Positions 34,561-42,973 of a stretch of 48,990 bases of DNA are shown one piece after another. The notes beneath the pieces are model-generated. The model was not told the DNA's origin. It ran no database searches and was given only the letters and a program-made list of their open reading frames with translations. The DNA lies in NCBI GenBank assembly GCA_030430455.1, contig JAUIJB010000022.1:1-48990 (forward strand), in the 5' to 3' direction. Positions within the stretch are counted from its first letter, which is position 1. Each line of letters starts with the position of its first letter. The position numbers and the translations under genes are program-made. Origin of the DNA: Verrucomicrobiia bacterium (lineage in GTDB: Bacteria > Verrucomicrobiota > Verrucomicrobiia > Verrucomicrobiales > Akkermansiaceae).

Positions 34561-36354
34561 TCAGGCCTTTCCGTAAAGCGGGCCGTAGTTGGCGCAAGCA
34601 CGAAAGTCGGCGCCCTCGGGGTCGGCGGTGCCGAAGGAGCGCCATGCGCTCGGCCGGAACACGCGGTCGTCGGCGACGTTGTGCATGTAGACCGGAATGC
34701 GCAGCATCGAGGCGAGGGTCAGGTAGAGGTGGCCGACGTGGCCGGCGGTCATCACGCAGTGGTTGGCGCCCCAGTGGTTCATCACCTCGTAGGTGTTGCG
34801 GAAGGCGCCCGCGCCGGTGAGGACCGGCGCGAACCAGGTGGTCGGCCAGGTCGGGTTGGTGCGCTGGTCGAGCGCGTCGTGGACCTCGCCGGGGAGCTCC
34901 ACGGTGTGGCCCTCGGCGACCTGCAGCGCCGGGCCGAGGCCGTCGACCAGGTTGAGGCGGATCATGGTGGCGGGCATGCCCCCCTTGGTGCGGAAGCGGG
35001 TGCTCCAGCCGCCGCCGGGGAAGTACTCGGTCATCGAGGGATGCCAGGTGGTCGCCTTCAGGCAGGCATCGACCTCCTCGTCGCTGATCTCCCAGAAGGG
35101 CTTCATCGCCGGCCGGCCGTCGGCGTCCGTCTGCTCGCCGGTGCCGTCGAGCGCCGCGGGCCCGGAGTTGATCAGGTGCAGGATGCCGTCGCCGACCAGC
35201 GGGTGCTCGAGCGCCTGGCCGCTGGCTTGCCGGATGGCATCGAGGCTCCAGTAGGTCCTCAGGTCGGCAAAGATCTGCGCGCTGTTGGTGAGCAGCCAGC
35301 CGAACAGCATGCCGGCGCCGTTGAGGGCATCGTTCTCGGTCGCGACGATGTGGGGGGCGCGCTTGCCGTTCCAATCGAAGGATGAGTTGAGGATGGCCTC
35401 GAGGAAGTCGCCGTTGGGAAAGTGGTCGGTCCACTGGCGCTGGCCCTGGAAGCCGGCGGCGATCGCATGGTGGCCGTGAGCCTGCTCGCCGAGGCCCATC
35501 TCCGCGAGCTTGGGATTGCCGACCATCAGGTCGCGGGCGATCAGCGCCATCTTCACGCTGTCCTCCCACTCGGCGTCGAGCTGCGCGCGCGGGCGGATCG
35601 ACTCCGGCGAGTTGTAGTCCTCGCCCTCGGGGCAGTTCGCCTTCACCCAGGCGAGGGCCTTGTCGTATTCCTCGGCATCATACTGGCCCTTGTTCATGCG
35701 GCCGATGAACTCGCTCATGTCGATGGCCTCGACGCGCATGCCGAACCATTTCTCCCACAGCGCCTGGTCGACGACCGAGCCGGCGATGCCCATCGAGGTG
35801 CCGCCCATCGAGAGGCACGCCTTGCCGCGCATCAGGGCGACGGCGAGCCCGCAGCGGGCGAAGTTGAGCAGCTTGTCGCGGACATCGCCGGGGATGGCGG
35901 TGTCGTCGGCGGCCTGCACGTCGCGGCCGTAGATCCCGAAGGCCGGCAGCCCCTTCTGGGTGTGGCCGGCGAGCACCGCGGCGAGGTAGACCGCACCGGG
36001 CCGCTCGGTGCCGTTGAATCCCCACACCGCCTTCGGCGTGTGCGGGTCCATGTCCATGGTCTCCGAGCCGTAGCACCAGCAGGGGGTCACGGTGAGCGAC
36101 ACGCCGACGCCCTCGCGGGCGAACTTCTCGGCGCAGTCGGCGGCCTCCTTGACGCCGCCGATGCAGTGGTCGGCGATGACGCATTCGACCGGCGAGCCGT
36201 CGGGGTAGCGCAGCTCGGCGGCGAAGAGCTCGGCGACCGAGCGGGCCTGCTGCATCGTGCGCTCCTCGAGCGACTCGCGGACGCCGCCGAGGCGACCGTC
36301 GATGGCCGGGCGGATGCCGATCCTCGGGAATGAAGTGAAGACGTGGCGGGACAT
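34561..36354 (-). CDS. fucI: L-fucose isomerase FucI
   Basis: The 597-residue protein matches FucI in length (E. coli 591) and ligands. The manganese-binding residues correspond to Glu340 (VATENDALN), Asp364 (IFADLRTYW) and His532 (WGANHCV), near the E. coli positions 337, 361 and 528. It opens with an [11 protein letters not shown] segment typical of the family. The enzyme interconverts L-fucose and L-fuculose and can also act on D-arabinose. It is cytoplasmic and lies in the operon between fucU and the GH95 gene. No fuculokinase or fuculose-phosphate aldolase gene is beside it. Confidence 0.96.
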   Translation of the reverse strand: MSRHVFTSFPRIGIRPAIDGRLGGVRESLEERTMQQARSVAELFAAELRYPDGSPVECVIADHCIGGVKEAADCAEKFAREGVGVSLTVTPCWCYGSETMDMDPHTPKAVWGFNGTERPGAVYLAAVLAGHTQKGLPAFGIYGRDVQAADDTAIPGDVRDKLLNFARCGLAVALMRGKACLSMGGTSMGIAGSVVDQALWEKWFGMRVEAIDMSEFIGRMNKGQYDAEEYDKALAWVKANCPEGEDYNSPESIRPRAQLDAEWEDSVKMALIARDLMVGNPKLAEMGLGEQAHGHHAIAAGFQGQRQWTDHFPNGDFLEAILNSSFDWNGKRAPHIVATENDALNGAGMLFGWLLTNSAQIFADLRTYWSLDAIRQASGQALEHPLVGDGILHLINSGPAALDGTGEQTDADGRPAMKPFWEISDEEVDACLKATTWHPSMTEYFPGGGWSTRFRTKGGMPATMIRLNLVDGLGPALQVAEGHTVELPGEVHDALDQRTNPTWPTTWFAPVLTGAGAFRNTYEVMNHWGANHCVMTAGHVGHLYLTLASMLRIPVYMHNVADDRVFRPSAWRSFGTADPEGADFRACANYGPLYGKA

Positions 36355-36388
36355 GGGCGATGGCTGGTTGAGAAATGGGGAAGTGGCG

Positions 36389-36823
36389 TCAGTCGACCGG
36401 GGTGACGCCCTTCTTGAGGAGGATGTTGCCGTACTTGGCGAGCTCGCCGGTCATCACGACGGCGAAGGCCAGGCTGGCCCGCTCGTAGAAGGCGAAGCGG
36501 TCGATGCGGGTGATGGCGGGGGCCTCGGGGGCGTGCTGCCCGATCGCCGCACGGTAGCTCTCTTCGACCCCGGGATCGAGCACATCACCCTCGACCGCCG
36601 CCATCATCACCAGCGGGTCGGGGACGTAGGCGTCGAGCTCGAGCAGCGGCAGGATCGCGCCGAGCAGTGGCGCGATCGACAGGCCGTCGGCGCGCAGCAC
36701 CCGCGGGTTCATGCTTTCACCGGGGAAATGGGCGTCGGCGAGCACGATCTCATCGCCGTGTCCCATGCGGTGGAGCGTGGCGAGGAGCTCGGGCGAGAGC
36801 AGCGGTGAGATTCCCTTGAGCAT
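36389..36823 (-). CDS. fucU: L-fucose mutarotase (RbsD/FucU family)
   Basis: The 144-residue product has the FucU signature near the start: [22 protein letters not shown], with catalytic His22 and Asp30 at the family positions, and a conserved ending ([16 protein letters not shown]). It speeds conversion between alpha- and beta-L-fucose, supplying the anomer used by the isomerase. Its place between fucP and fucI favours FucU over the ribose-type RbsD. The gene has no obvious Shine-Dalgarno sequence, like most genes in this window. Confidence 0.93.
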   Translation of the reverse strand: MLKGISPLLSPELLATLHRMGHGDEIVLADAHFPGESMNPRVLRADGLSIAPLLGAILPLLELDAYVPDPLVMMAAVEGDVLDPGVEESYRAAIGQHAPEAPAITRIDRFAFYERASLAFAVVMTGELAKYGNILLKKGVTPVD

Positions 36824-36869
36824 GGTGGATGGGGGTTCGGCGGGCCGGGTCGCGCCGGGTCATGCCGGG

Positions 36870-38177
36870 TCATGCCGGGCTTTCCAGCCCCTGCGGCGGC
36901 TCCTTGCCCTGGTGCTCGTCCTCGACCCGGCGGCTGGCGGCCGCGAAGAAGGCGATGACCACGAAGCAGACGAGCGGGACCAGGTAGGACAGCGAGGCTC
37001 CCCAGGCATCGACCAGGAAACCCTGCGCCGGCGTGATCAGCGCGCCGCCGAGGATCGCCATGATCAGGCCGGACGATCCCAGCTTGGTGTCCACGCCGAG
37101 GCCCTGGCAGCCGAGGCCGAAGATGGTCGGGAACATCAGCGACATGAAGACCGAGATGCCGACCAGCGAGTAGACGCCGACGATGCCGCCGACGAAGACG
37201 ACCGAGAGCGTGCAGAGGCCCGCCCCGATGGCGGCCACCAGCAGCAGGGTCGAGGCCTTGAAGGACTTCATCAGGCCGGTGAACACCCAGCGCGAGACGC
37301 CGAACAGGACGAGGGCCACGGTGTGGTACTGCAGCGTCTCCTCCTGAGTGACCTGGAGCTGGTCCGGGATGTAGAAGTTGGTGTAGGTCCACACGGCGAT
37401 CTGGGCCCCGACGTAGAAGAACTGGGCGACGACCGAGAACAGGTAGTGGCGGTTGCGCAGCAGGCGCCCGGCGGTTTCGGCGAAGTGCGCCTTGTGGTCG
37501 TGCTCGGCGGTCCGGGGCATCTTCGTGAGGGCGATCAGGATCCACACGATGACCAGGCAGGCGGCGATCGAGAGGTAGGGGAAGACGACGATGTTGAGGG
37601 CCTCGGCCTTGCCGCCCTCCTCGATGACGATGGCGCCGCTGTCGTCCTGGGGCAGCTTGGCCATGATGAGCATCTGGGCGAGCATGATGCCGACCACGTT
37701 GCCGATCGGGTTGAAGGCCTGGGCGAGGTTGAGGCGCCGGGTGGCGGTGGCCTCCGGGCCCATCGCCAGCACGAAGGGGTTGGCGTTGGTCTCGAGGATG
37801 CCCAGGCCGCAGGCCAGGACGTAGTAGGACAGGCAGAAGAACAGGAAGCGTTCCTCGAGCATCGACGGGTAGAGCAGGATGCAGCCCAGCGCGTACAAGC
37901 CGAGCCCGACGAGCACGCCGACCTTGTAGGAGTACTTGCGGGCGATGATGGCGCCGGGCAGGGCCATGCAGAAGTAGCCGCCGTAGAAGGCGAACTGGAT
38001 GAGGGATGCCTGGAAGGTGGTGAGGTCGCCGAAGATCTCCTTGAAGACGCGCACCAGCGGGTCGGTGATGTTGTTGGCGATGCCCCACCACATGAAGCAG
38101 CTGGCGAGCAGCACGAAGGGCAGCAGCATGCCGCCGGGGAGCAGGGAGGCCTTCGCCTCGCGGTTGGCGTGACTCAT
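36870..38177 (-). CDS. fucP: L-fucose:H+ symporter permease FucP
   Basis: The 435-residue major facilitator protein has twelve predicted membrane segments. Residues critical in E. coli FucP are kept: Asp39 in NNITDP (E. coli Asp46) and Glu129 in LGILETNANPF (E. coli Glu135). A long segment about 180-225 with an insert (KLPQDDSGAIVIEEGG) lies between segments 5 and 6 on the outer side. It should import L-fucose or close analogues across the inner membrane with protons. The start at 38177 (MSHANREAKAS) is preferred; an ATG at 38249 would add 24 hydrophilic residues. It is the first gene of the fuc operon. Confidence 0.92.
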   Translation of the reverse strand: MSHANREAKASLLPGGMLLPFVLLASCFMWWGIANNITDPLVRVFKEIFGDLTTFQASLIQFAFYGGYFCMALPGAIIARKYSYKVGVLVGLGLYALGCILLYPSMLEERFLFFCLSYYVLACGLGILETNANPFVLAMGPEATATRRLNLAQAFNPIGNVVGIMLAQMLIMAKLPQDDSGAIVIEEGGKAEALNIVVFPYLSIAACLVIVWILIALTKMPRTAEHDHKAHFAETAGRLLRNRHYLFSVVAQFFYVGAQIAVWTYTNFYIPDQLQVTQEETLQYHTVALVLFGVSRWVFTGLMKSFKASTLLLVAAIGAGLCTLSVVFVGGIVGVYSLVGISVFMSLMFPTIFGLGCQGLGVDTKLGSSGLIMAILGGALITPAQGFLVDAWGASLSYLVPLVCFVVIAFFAAASRRVEDEHQGKEPPQGLESPA

Positions 38178-38407
38178 GGGTTTCGGGTGTGGAGGTTGTT
38201 GCGGGCCTTGAGCATGGTCTTGATGACGCCCGTTCCGCGCTTCGTCCATGCTGGAAACGCCGCGGCCACGTCATCGACCCGCCCCGGCGGCGACCCGGGG
38301 ATTCCTAACACCTTTTCGCGAATCCGGCGTCTCCAAGCGTGTCAACGCCGCGGGGCCGGGTCGCATTGGCTGGCGGCGGGCGGCCCGCTCCGCTATCGCT
38401 GGCAGCC

Positions 38408-38839
38408 ATGGGAGTCACGGCCATGCTCGTCCGGCGCTTCAGCCGGCTGCTGAACCAGCCCTGGCGGCCGGCGCAGGGCGGCTGTGACCGCCGGGAACTC
38501 GGCGAGCTCGGCGAGCGGGTCGCCCGCGACTGGCTGCGCTCGCGGCGGGTGAAGGTGCTCTACCGGAATTTCCGCGCGCCGGGTGGCGGCGAGGTCGACA
38601 TCGTCGCCCGCGAGGGCCGGGTGCTGCTGTTCGTCGAGGTCAAGACCCGCCGCGAGGGCGGCCGCGGCAGGCCGCTGGATGCGGTCGATGCCGCCAAGCA
38701 GCGCCTGATCGAGCGGGGTGCCCGCGAGTGGCTGCGCCTGCTCGGCCGCAGGGACCTGCCGTGGCGCTTCGACGTGATCGAGGTGGTGCTGGCCGAGGGC
38801 GAGCCGCCGCGCGTGCACCGGGTGGAGAACGCCTTCTAG
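38408..38839 (+). CDS. YraN/UPF0102 family nuclease-fold protein
   Basis: The 143-residue protein has the UPF0102 pattern GELGERVARDWLRSRRVKVLYRNFR, then GEVDIVAREGRVLLFVEVKTR. Glu62, Asp64, Glu77 and Lys79 form a PD-(D/E)XK nuclease-type site, so a DNA or RNA processing role is plausible but unproven for the family. The start is ATG 38408; 38423 is also possible. The last codon overlaps the stop of the opposing YqgE-like gene, both stops sharing CTAG at 38836-38839. Confidence 0.85.
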   Translation: MGVTAMLVRRFSRLLNQPWRPAQGGCDRRELGELGERVARDWLRSRRVKVLYRNFRAPGGGEVDIVAREGRVLLFVEVKTRREGGRGRPLDAVDAAKQRLIERGAREWLRLLGRRDLPWRFDVIEVVLAEGEPPRVHRVENAF

Positions 38840-39396
38840 TTCTGCTGCGGGTCCTCCGGGGCCTCGGCGAGGATGCGGTGGTAGGGCGAGAGTTCGCGCA
38901 GGATGTCCGACCAGAGCTCGCGCTCGAGCGGCGCCCCGAGGATGTCGGCAGAGGGCGAGACGGGGATCCACGAGTCGCGGCGCAGTTCCTTCTCGAGCTG
39001 CCCGGCCGACCAGCCGGAGTAGCCGACGAAGGCGCGCACCAGGGTGCCCGGCTCGCCATGCTGCTTGGCCGCCTCGACCGTGGGGATGCGGAACTCGCAC
39101 TGCAGCCCGTCGAGCGGGTCCCAGTGGAAGGCGGCGAAGGTGAGGTGGTCGGAGGAGACCGGCCCGCCGAGGTGCACCGGGAGGTCGGCGATGGCCTCGA
39201 AGTCGGGCCCGGGCAGCAGGTCGCCGACGGATTTCCCGATCGGGTGGTTGAGGATCAGCCCCATGGCACCGTCGGCGGCGCTGTGGTTCGCCAGCAGGAT
39301 GACCGAGCGGTCGAAGACCCCGTCGCGCAGGGTGGGCGCGGCGAGGAGCAGCCGGCCTTGCAGTTCGATCGGGGTGTCCGAGGGCGAGTTGGTCAT
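38836..39396 (-). CDS. YqgE/AlgH family protein
   Basis: The 186-residue product has the YqgE/AlgH features: GRLLLAAPTLRDGVFDRSVILLANHSADGAMGLILNHP-type N-terminus (residues about 12-50), LHLGGPV-like turn (VHLGGPVSSD), and VRAFVGYSGWSAGQLEKEL near the middle. The family is widely conserved but its biochemical role is unclear. ATG 39396 is preceded by GGAGG (39401-39405 on the minus strand), one of the few good ribosome sites here. It is divergent from the Obg GTPase gene across a 157-base gap. Confidence 0.9.
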   Translation of the reverse strand: MTNSPSDTPIELQGRLLLAAPTLRDGVFDRSVILLANHSAADGAMGLILNHPIGKSVGDLLPGPDFEAIADLPVHLGGPVSSDHLTFAAFHWDPLDGLQCEFRIPTVEAAKQHGEPGTLVRAFVGYSGWSAGQLEKELRRDSWIPVSPSADILGAPLERELWSDILRELSPYHRILAEAPEDPQQN

Positions 39397-39462
39397 CGAT
39401 CCTCCATGAGAATAGCGGATCCCCGGCATTTCGCCAGCGGGAAGGCGGGCGGCCGGGAAGGC

Positions 39463-39491
39463 TTGGTCGGGGCGCCTTCGCGGCCTATTCT
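39463..39491 (+). promoter_or_regulatory. Candidate promoter of the Obg GTPase gene
   Basis: TTGGTC (39463-39468) and TATTCT (39486-39491) are separated by exactly 17 bases, with transcription expected near 39498. This lies in the divergent gap, 62 bases before the ATG. The match is 4 of 6 for each box against the sigma-70 consensus. Confidence 0.5.
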
Positions 39492-39553
39492 CCCGCCGCC
39501 GCGCCGGGAAATGACTCGACCGCCGCGGTGGCATCACCCAAAGGAGCCCCCCG

Positions 39554-40600
39554 ATGTTCATCGACCACATCCGCATCTACGCCCGCGCCGGGGACGGCGG
39601 CAATGGCCACGTGTCGTTCCGGCGGGAGAAGTTCGTCCCGCGCGGCGGCCCGGATGGCGGCGACGGTGGCAACGGCGGCAAGGTGATCCTGCGCGTCGAT
39701 CCCTCGACCGACAACCTGCGCGAGTACCACTACGACCCGAAGCTCATCGCCAAGGACGGCGCGCCGGGGCTGCAGTGGAAGCGCACCGGCAAGACCGGCG
39801 GCGACCGGATCGGCCGGGTCCCGCCCGGGACGGTGGTCTACCGCTGCCCGGCCGAGAACGTCCAGGAAGCCGTGAAGATGGAGCGCAGCGAGGAGGGCAT
39901 CGACCTCGAGCCGGTCGCCGACCTGACCGAGGAGGGCCAGGAGTTCGTCCTCTGCGAGGGCGGCATCGGCGGCAAGGGCAACGTCCACTTCAAGTCGTCG
40001 ACCAACCAGTCGCCGACCGAGGCGACGCCGGGGACCGAGGGCGACCGCGGGGTGTTCTACCTCGAGCTTCGCCGCATCGCCGATGCCGGCCTGGTCGGTT
40101 TTCCCAACGCCGGCAAGTCGACCCTGATCAGCAAGCTCTCGCACGCCCACCCGAAGGTCGCCAACTACCCCTTCACGACGCTCCAGCCGGTGGTTGGGGT
40201 GGTCGAGTTCCCCGGCTTCCGCCGCTGCACGGTGGCCGACATCCCGGGGCTCATCGAGGGAGCCCACGAGAACCGCGGCCTCGGCCACGAGTTCCTGCGC
40301 CACATCACCCGCTGCCGCCTGCTGCTGTTCGTCGTCGACATCGCCGGCAGCGAGATGCGCGACCCGATCCGCGACCTCGAGATCCTGCGCACCGAGATCA
40401 AGGAGTACGACGAGGAGCTCGCCCGCTTCCCGTGGATGGTGGTGGCCAACAAGATGGACCTCGAGGGTGCCGCCGGGAAGCTCGAGCAGCTCGAGCAGCG
40501 CTTCCCGAAGGTGCGCGTGCTGCCGATCTCCGCCGAGACCGGCGAGGGGCTCGATGCCCTGCGGCTGATGCTCGACGACGAGGTCGGCTACCGGGTGTGA
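39554..40600 (+). CDS. obgE: Obg/CgtA family GTPase ObgE
   Basis: The 348-residue protein has the glycine-rich Obg fold (1-158, with RAGDGGNGHVSFRREKFVP) and a GTPase domain. The latter carries G1 GFPNAGKST (182-190), G2 around YPFTT, G3 DIPGLIEGA (from 229), G4 NKMD (299-302) and G5 SAE (326-328). It has no long C-terminal extension. Obg binds the 50S subunit and acts in ribosome assembly and stress control, and is generally essential. A good Shine-Dalgarno AAGGAG (39541-39546) sits 7 bases before ATG 39554. The neighbouring rplU and rpmA usual in many bacteria are not here. Confidence 0.97.
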   Translation: MFIDHIRIYARAGDGGNGHVSFRREKFVPRGGPDGGDGGNGGKVILRVDPSTDNLREYHYDPKLIAKDGAPGLQWKRTGKTGGDRIGRVPPGTVVYRCPAENVQEAVKMERSEEGIDLEPVADLTEEGQEFVLCEGGIGGKGNVHFKSSTNQSPTEATPGTEGDRGVFYLELRRIADAGLVGFPNAGKSTLISKLSHAHPKVANYPFTTLQPVVGVVEFPGFRRCTVADIPGLIEGAHENRGLGHEFLRHITRCRLLLFVVDIAGSEMRDPIRDLEILRTEIKEYDEELARFPWMVVANKMDLEGAAGKLEQLEQRFPKVRVLPISAETGEGLDALRLMLDDEVGYRV

Positions 40601-40614
40601 GGGTTTTCAACCGC

Positions 40615-40643
40615 CGATGAACGCGGATGAACACGGATGAAGA
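40615..40643 (+). repeat. Ten-base tandem repeat, dispersed GATGAAC-type element
   Basis: CGATGAACG, CGGATGAACA and CGGATGAAGA are three 10-base units, each with an ATG (40617, 40627, 40637). The middle ATG is the start codon of the GGCT-fold gene; the first runs into a stop within eight codons. A related degenerate stretch occurs at 46306-46365. Similar GATGAACACGGATGAA strings recur between genes in environmental genomes, from memory. Confidence 0.5.
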
Positions 40644-41040
40644 ACTGGTATTCGTTTACGGCACGCTGAGGAGCGGGGCCTCGAATGCCTTCCGCATGGA
40701 GGGCGGCGAGCGGGTCTCGGCCGCCCGGGTGCGCGGCAGGCTCTACTGGATCGACTGGTATCCGGGCCTGGTGCTCTCCGACGGGGACGCGGGGGACTCG
40801 GGGGACGAATGGGTCCACGGCGAGGTCTGGCGGGTGTCAGCGGAAATGCTCGCGAGGCTGGATGAATTCGAGGGTGCGTCGACGGAGGATGATCCCGATG
40901 CCGAGTACCGGCGCGTCCGGGCGACGGCCGAGGAGGCCGGGTCGGGCCGGAGCTTCCAGCCGTGGGTGTGGGAATGGCGGGGGATCCTCGACGAGCAGCG
41001 CCGGATCCCGTCGGGCGACTGGATGGAAGTCGAGGGCTAG
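40627..41040 (+). CDS. Gamma-glutamylcyclotransferase-fold protein (GGCT/AIG2-like)
   Basis: The 137-residue product opens with the family's VYGTLRSG loop (from Tyr11). It carries the likely catalytic Glu82 in RLDEFEG followed by a downstream tyrosine (EYRRV). Proteins of this fold cyclise gamma-glutamyl groups or act as gamma-glutamylamine cyclotransferases, but the substrate of YtfP-like members is often unknown. The start codon comes from a 10-base repeat that ends at the third residue. It follows obgE by 26 bases and may be co-transcribed with it. Confidence 0.8.
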   Translation: MNTDEELVFVYGTLRSGASNAFRMEGGERVSAARVRGRLYWIDWYPGLVLSDGDAGDSGDEWVHGEVWRVSAEMLARLDEFEGASTEDDPDAEYRRVRATAEEAGSGRSFQPWVWEWRGILDEQRRIPSGDWMEVEG

Positions 41041-41047
41041 TGCGGAC

Positions 41048-41217
41048 CGCGCGACTCCAGTCGCGCGCGAGTCACCCTTGCGCTCCTCCTCCACATCTCT
41101 CAGCCGACCAAAGTCGGCGCTCCGGCCGGACCGCGGGCTTCAACCCGCCTCGAATCGCCCTTTTACCCCGCCTCGAAACCTCCTGGCCGACTGATCCGCC
41201 GCGGTGGGCGGCGCTCC
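41048..41217. repeat. Cluster of four small palindromes (REP-like)
   Basis: Four hairpin-forming units lie in a row: CGCGCGACT/AGTCGCGCG (41048-41067), GCCGAC-CAAA-GTCGGC (41103-41118), GCGGG-CTTCAA-CCCGC (41133-41148) and CCGCC/GGCGG (41196-41211). GCGCTCC occurs three times (41080-41086, 41117-41123, 41211-41217), directly after two of the stems. This fits repetitive extragenic palindromes. No gene was recognised in 41041-41311. Confidence 0.6.
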
Positions 41218-41260
41218 AATTCCTTGCTCGTCCCTTGTCCACCGCCCGTGCCGAAGAATC

Positions 41261-41284
41261 GAGAACGAGAACGAGAACGAGAAC
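41261..41284. repeat. Hexamer repeat (GAGAAC)x4
   Basis: Four perfect tandem copies of GAGAAC occupy 41261-41284, followed by the degenerate GACGACGGGGACGATTC. The tract sits at the 3' end of the phosphatidylserine decarboxylase gene on the other strand, just beyond its stop. Length variation by slippage is possible. Confidence 0.7.
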
Positions 41285-41311
41285 GACGACGGGGACGATT
41301 CTTTCCCCTCG

Positions 41312-42205
41312 CTACCGGCTATCCGCTGCCATCGCCGATCCCATCCGCGCGTAGAGCTCGGTCTGCTTGGCCGAGTGCTCGAGCAGGTCCCCGGCCAGGG
41401 TGACGGCGCCCGGCTCGAACAGGGTGATCGTCGACGAGCCGCCGAAGGCGAAGTAGCCCTTCTCGTCGCCCTTGTTCACCCGCTCCCCGGAGCGGAATGT
41501 CTGGCGGATCGAGCCGACGCAGGTCGCGCCGATCTCCAGGCACAGGACGAGCCCGTGGCCGCCGGTCTCGAGCCGGGTGAGCATGCGCTTGTTCTCCCAC
41601 AGGTAGGCGAGCCGCCGGCGCAGCGCGATGGGGGAGACGGAGTAGAGGGGGCCGTCGATCAGGCGGGCCTCGCCGGGCATGCCGTCGCAGGGGAAGTGGA
41701 AGCGGTGGTAGTCGACCGGGCACAGCCGCGAGAGCACCAGCGCGCCGTCGGCGAAGCGCGCGGCGAGGTCGTCGTCGCCGAGCAGCCGGCCGAGGTCGAA
41801 GCGCTGGCCCTTGACGAAGACCGAGTCGATCTCCGAGGCCCGCGCGAAGCCGAGGTGGCGGCCGTCGGCGGGGAAGACCGCGGCGGCCTCCGGGTCGACC
41901 GGGCGGGCGCCGGGCCTGAGCTTGCGGAAAAAGAACTCGTTGAAGCTGGCGAAGCTCTCCGGCGGGTCGGCGAACTCCGCGGGGTCGAGGCCGTAGTCGC
42001 GGATGAAGGGGGCGACCCTGGCCGCCGAGGCCGGCTGGTCCATGCGGCGGCCGTACCAGCGCGAGAAGGCGGCACGCTTGACGAAGCCGTGCAGCGGCAG
42101 CGCGCCGAGCGGATTGGCGTAGGCAAAGCGCAGGAAGCCCTCGCCATAGACCTCCTCGGTCTCCATCTCGCCGCGGTGGCGGTTGAAGTAGCGAATCCGC
42201 TCCAC
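41312..42205 (-). CDS. psd: Phosphatidylserine decarboxylase proenzyme
   Basis: The 297-residue proenzyme decarboxylates phosphatidylserine to phosphatidylethanolamine at the inner membrane. The self-cleavage site is GGSS near the C-terminus (Gly256-Ser257), where E. coli has LGST; Ser257 should become the pyruvoyl group. Asp114 (FPADGRH) and His167 (VDYHRFHFP) match the other maturation residues. Length and the SFNEFFFRKLRPGARP segment fit the longer PSD group seen in Chlamydiae and relatives. The start is taken as GTG 42205 (ERIRYFNRHRG), since the open frame further upstream lacks coding character. It is divergent from the lipoprotein-resB-resC genes. Confidence 0.88.
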   Translation of the reverse strand: MERIRYFNRHRGEMETEEVYGEGFLRFAYANPLGALPLHGFVKRAAFSRWYGRRMDQPASAARVAPFIRDYGLDPAEFADPPESFASFNEFFFRKLRPGARPVDPEAAAVFPADGRHLGFARASEIDSVFVKGQRFDLGRLLGDDDLAARFADGALVLSRLCPVDYHRFHFPCDGMPGEARLIDGPLYSVSPIALRRRLAYLWENKRMLTRLETGGHGLVLCLEIGATCVGSIRQTFRSGERVNKGDEKGYFAFGGSSTITLFEPGAVTLAGDLLEHSAKQTELYARMGSAMAADSR

Positions 42206-42296
42206 GGCCTGACCATGGCGCCCCGCGGCAGGGGGTGAAATCGGGAAATTCACGATTCGGCGGGAATCCATGGACGGTCGGCGATCCGATCCACCC

Positions 42297-42325
42297 TTGC
42301 GCGGTGGGGAAAGGAAGGCTATCGG
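42297..42325 (+). promoter_or_regulatory. Candidate promoter of the lipoprotein-resB-resC operon
   Basis: TTGCGC (42297-42302) and TATCGG (42320-42325) are spaced by exactly 17 bases. Transcription should begin about 42332, the A of the start codon itself or a base or two from it, which would give a leaderless or nearly leaderless message. Confidence 0.5.
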
Positions 42326-42331
42326 GCGGCG

Positions 42332-42973
42332 ATGAATCGCTTCGCCCTGCTTCCCTGCCTGGTCGCCCTGCTGGCGGCGGGCTGCCGCGAGCCGGCCGAG
42401 GTGAGCGTCGCCGAGACCCGGCCGCTGACGATGCGGGAGCGGGACCTCGTCGCCGGCGCCGGCAGCCGCGAGCGTTTCGAGGAGCCGACCTCGATCGTGC
42501 CCGGCGTGCACCCCGACGGCTGGGAGCGCCTGCCGGGGACCCAGTTCCGCATCCTCAACTACCAGTTCGGCCGCGACCGCACCGGCGAGGTGGCGGTCGG
42601 CGTCTCCCAGGGCGGCCTGCTCGGCAATGTCAACCGCTGGCTCGGCCAGTTCGGCGCGGCGCCGCTGGACGCCGCCGGGGTCGAGGGGCTCGACCAGCTG
42701 GTGCTGCTCGACGCGCCGGCGCGCTGGGTCGTCGCCGAGGGCGAGTTCGCCGGTGGGATGGGCCAGGAGGCGCGCAGCGAATGGGGGCTGGCCGGGGTGG
42801 TTTCCGACCGCGGCGGGCAGATCGTGACGGTCAAGATGACCGGTCCGGCCGACGAGGTCCGGGCGCAGCACGGCGCGCTGCGCGAGTTCATCGCCGGCTT
42901 GCGACCCAGTCGACAGGCAGGGCAGGGAGGACAGTCGGGACAGGGAGGACAGGGGAGCCAGGGGAACCAATGA
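42332..42973 (+). CDS. Lipoprotein of unknown function ahead of resB
   Basis: The 213-residue product has a lipoprotein signal (LLPCLVALLAAGC, cysteine 18). Residues 70-195 look like a compact alpha/beta domain (FRILNYQFGRDRTGEVAVGVSQ, LVLLDAPARWVVAEGEF). No catalytic motif was recognised. The last 20 residues are Gly-Gln repeats (QAGQGGQSGQGGQGSQ) coded by a purine-rich simple repeat at 42911-42969. The gene overlaps resB by four bases (ATGA), so it probably acts in or beside cytochrome c maturation. A candidate promoter ends six bases before the ATG. Confidence 0.7.
   Translation: MNRFALLPCLVALLAAGCREPAEVSVAETRPLTMRERDLVAGAGSRERFEEPTSIVPGVHPDGWERLPGTQFRILNYQFGRDRTGEVAVGVSQGGLLGNVNRWLGQFGAAPLDAAGVEGLDQLVLLDAPARWVVAEGEFAGGMGQEARSEWGLAGVVSDRGGQIVTVKMTGPADEVRAQHGALREFIAGLRPSRQAGQGGQSGQGGQGSQGNQ
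42911..42969. repeat. Purine-rich simple repeat encoding the lipoprotein tail
   Basis: The tract has repeated GGGAGGACAG and GGGACAG units (two copies of GGGAGGACAG). It codes the Gly-Gln tail of the lipoprotein and reaches the overlap with resB. Repeat expansion would change the tail length in steps of three only if units of 15 or 18 bases are added. Confidence 0.5.

Noticed and set aside
34538..35569. An N-terminal extension of the GH95 gene over fucI
   Set aside because: It is the out-of-frame shadow of fucI with Arg/Pro-rich composition; the signal peptide at 34537 marks the true start.
41261..41300. CRISPR-like repeat
   Set aside because: The hexamer copies are directly adjacent without spacers; it is a simple tandem repeat.
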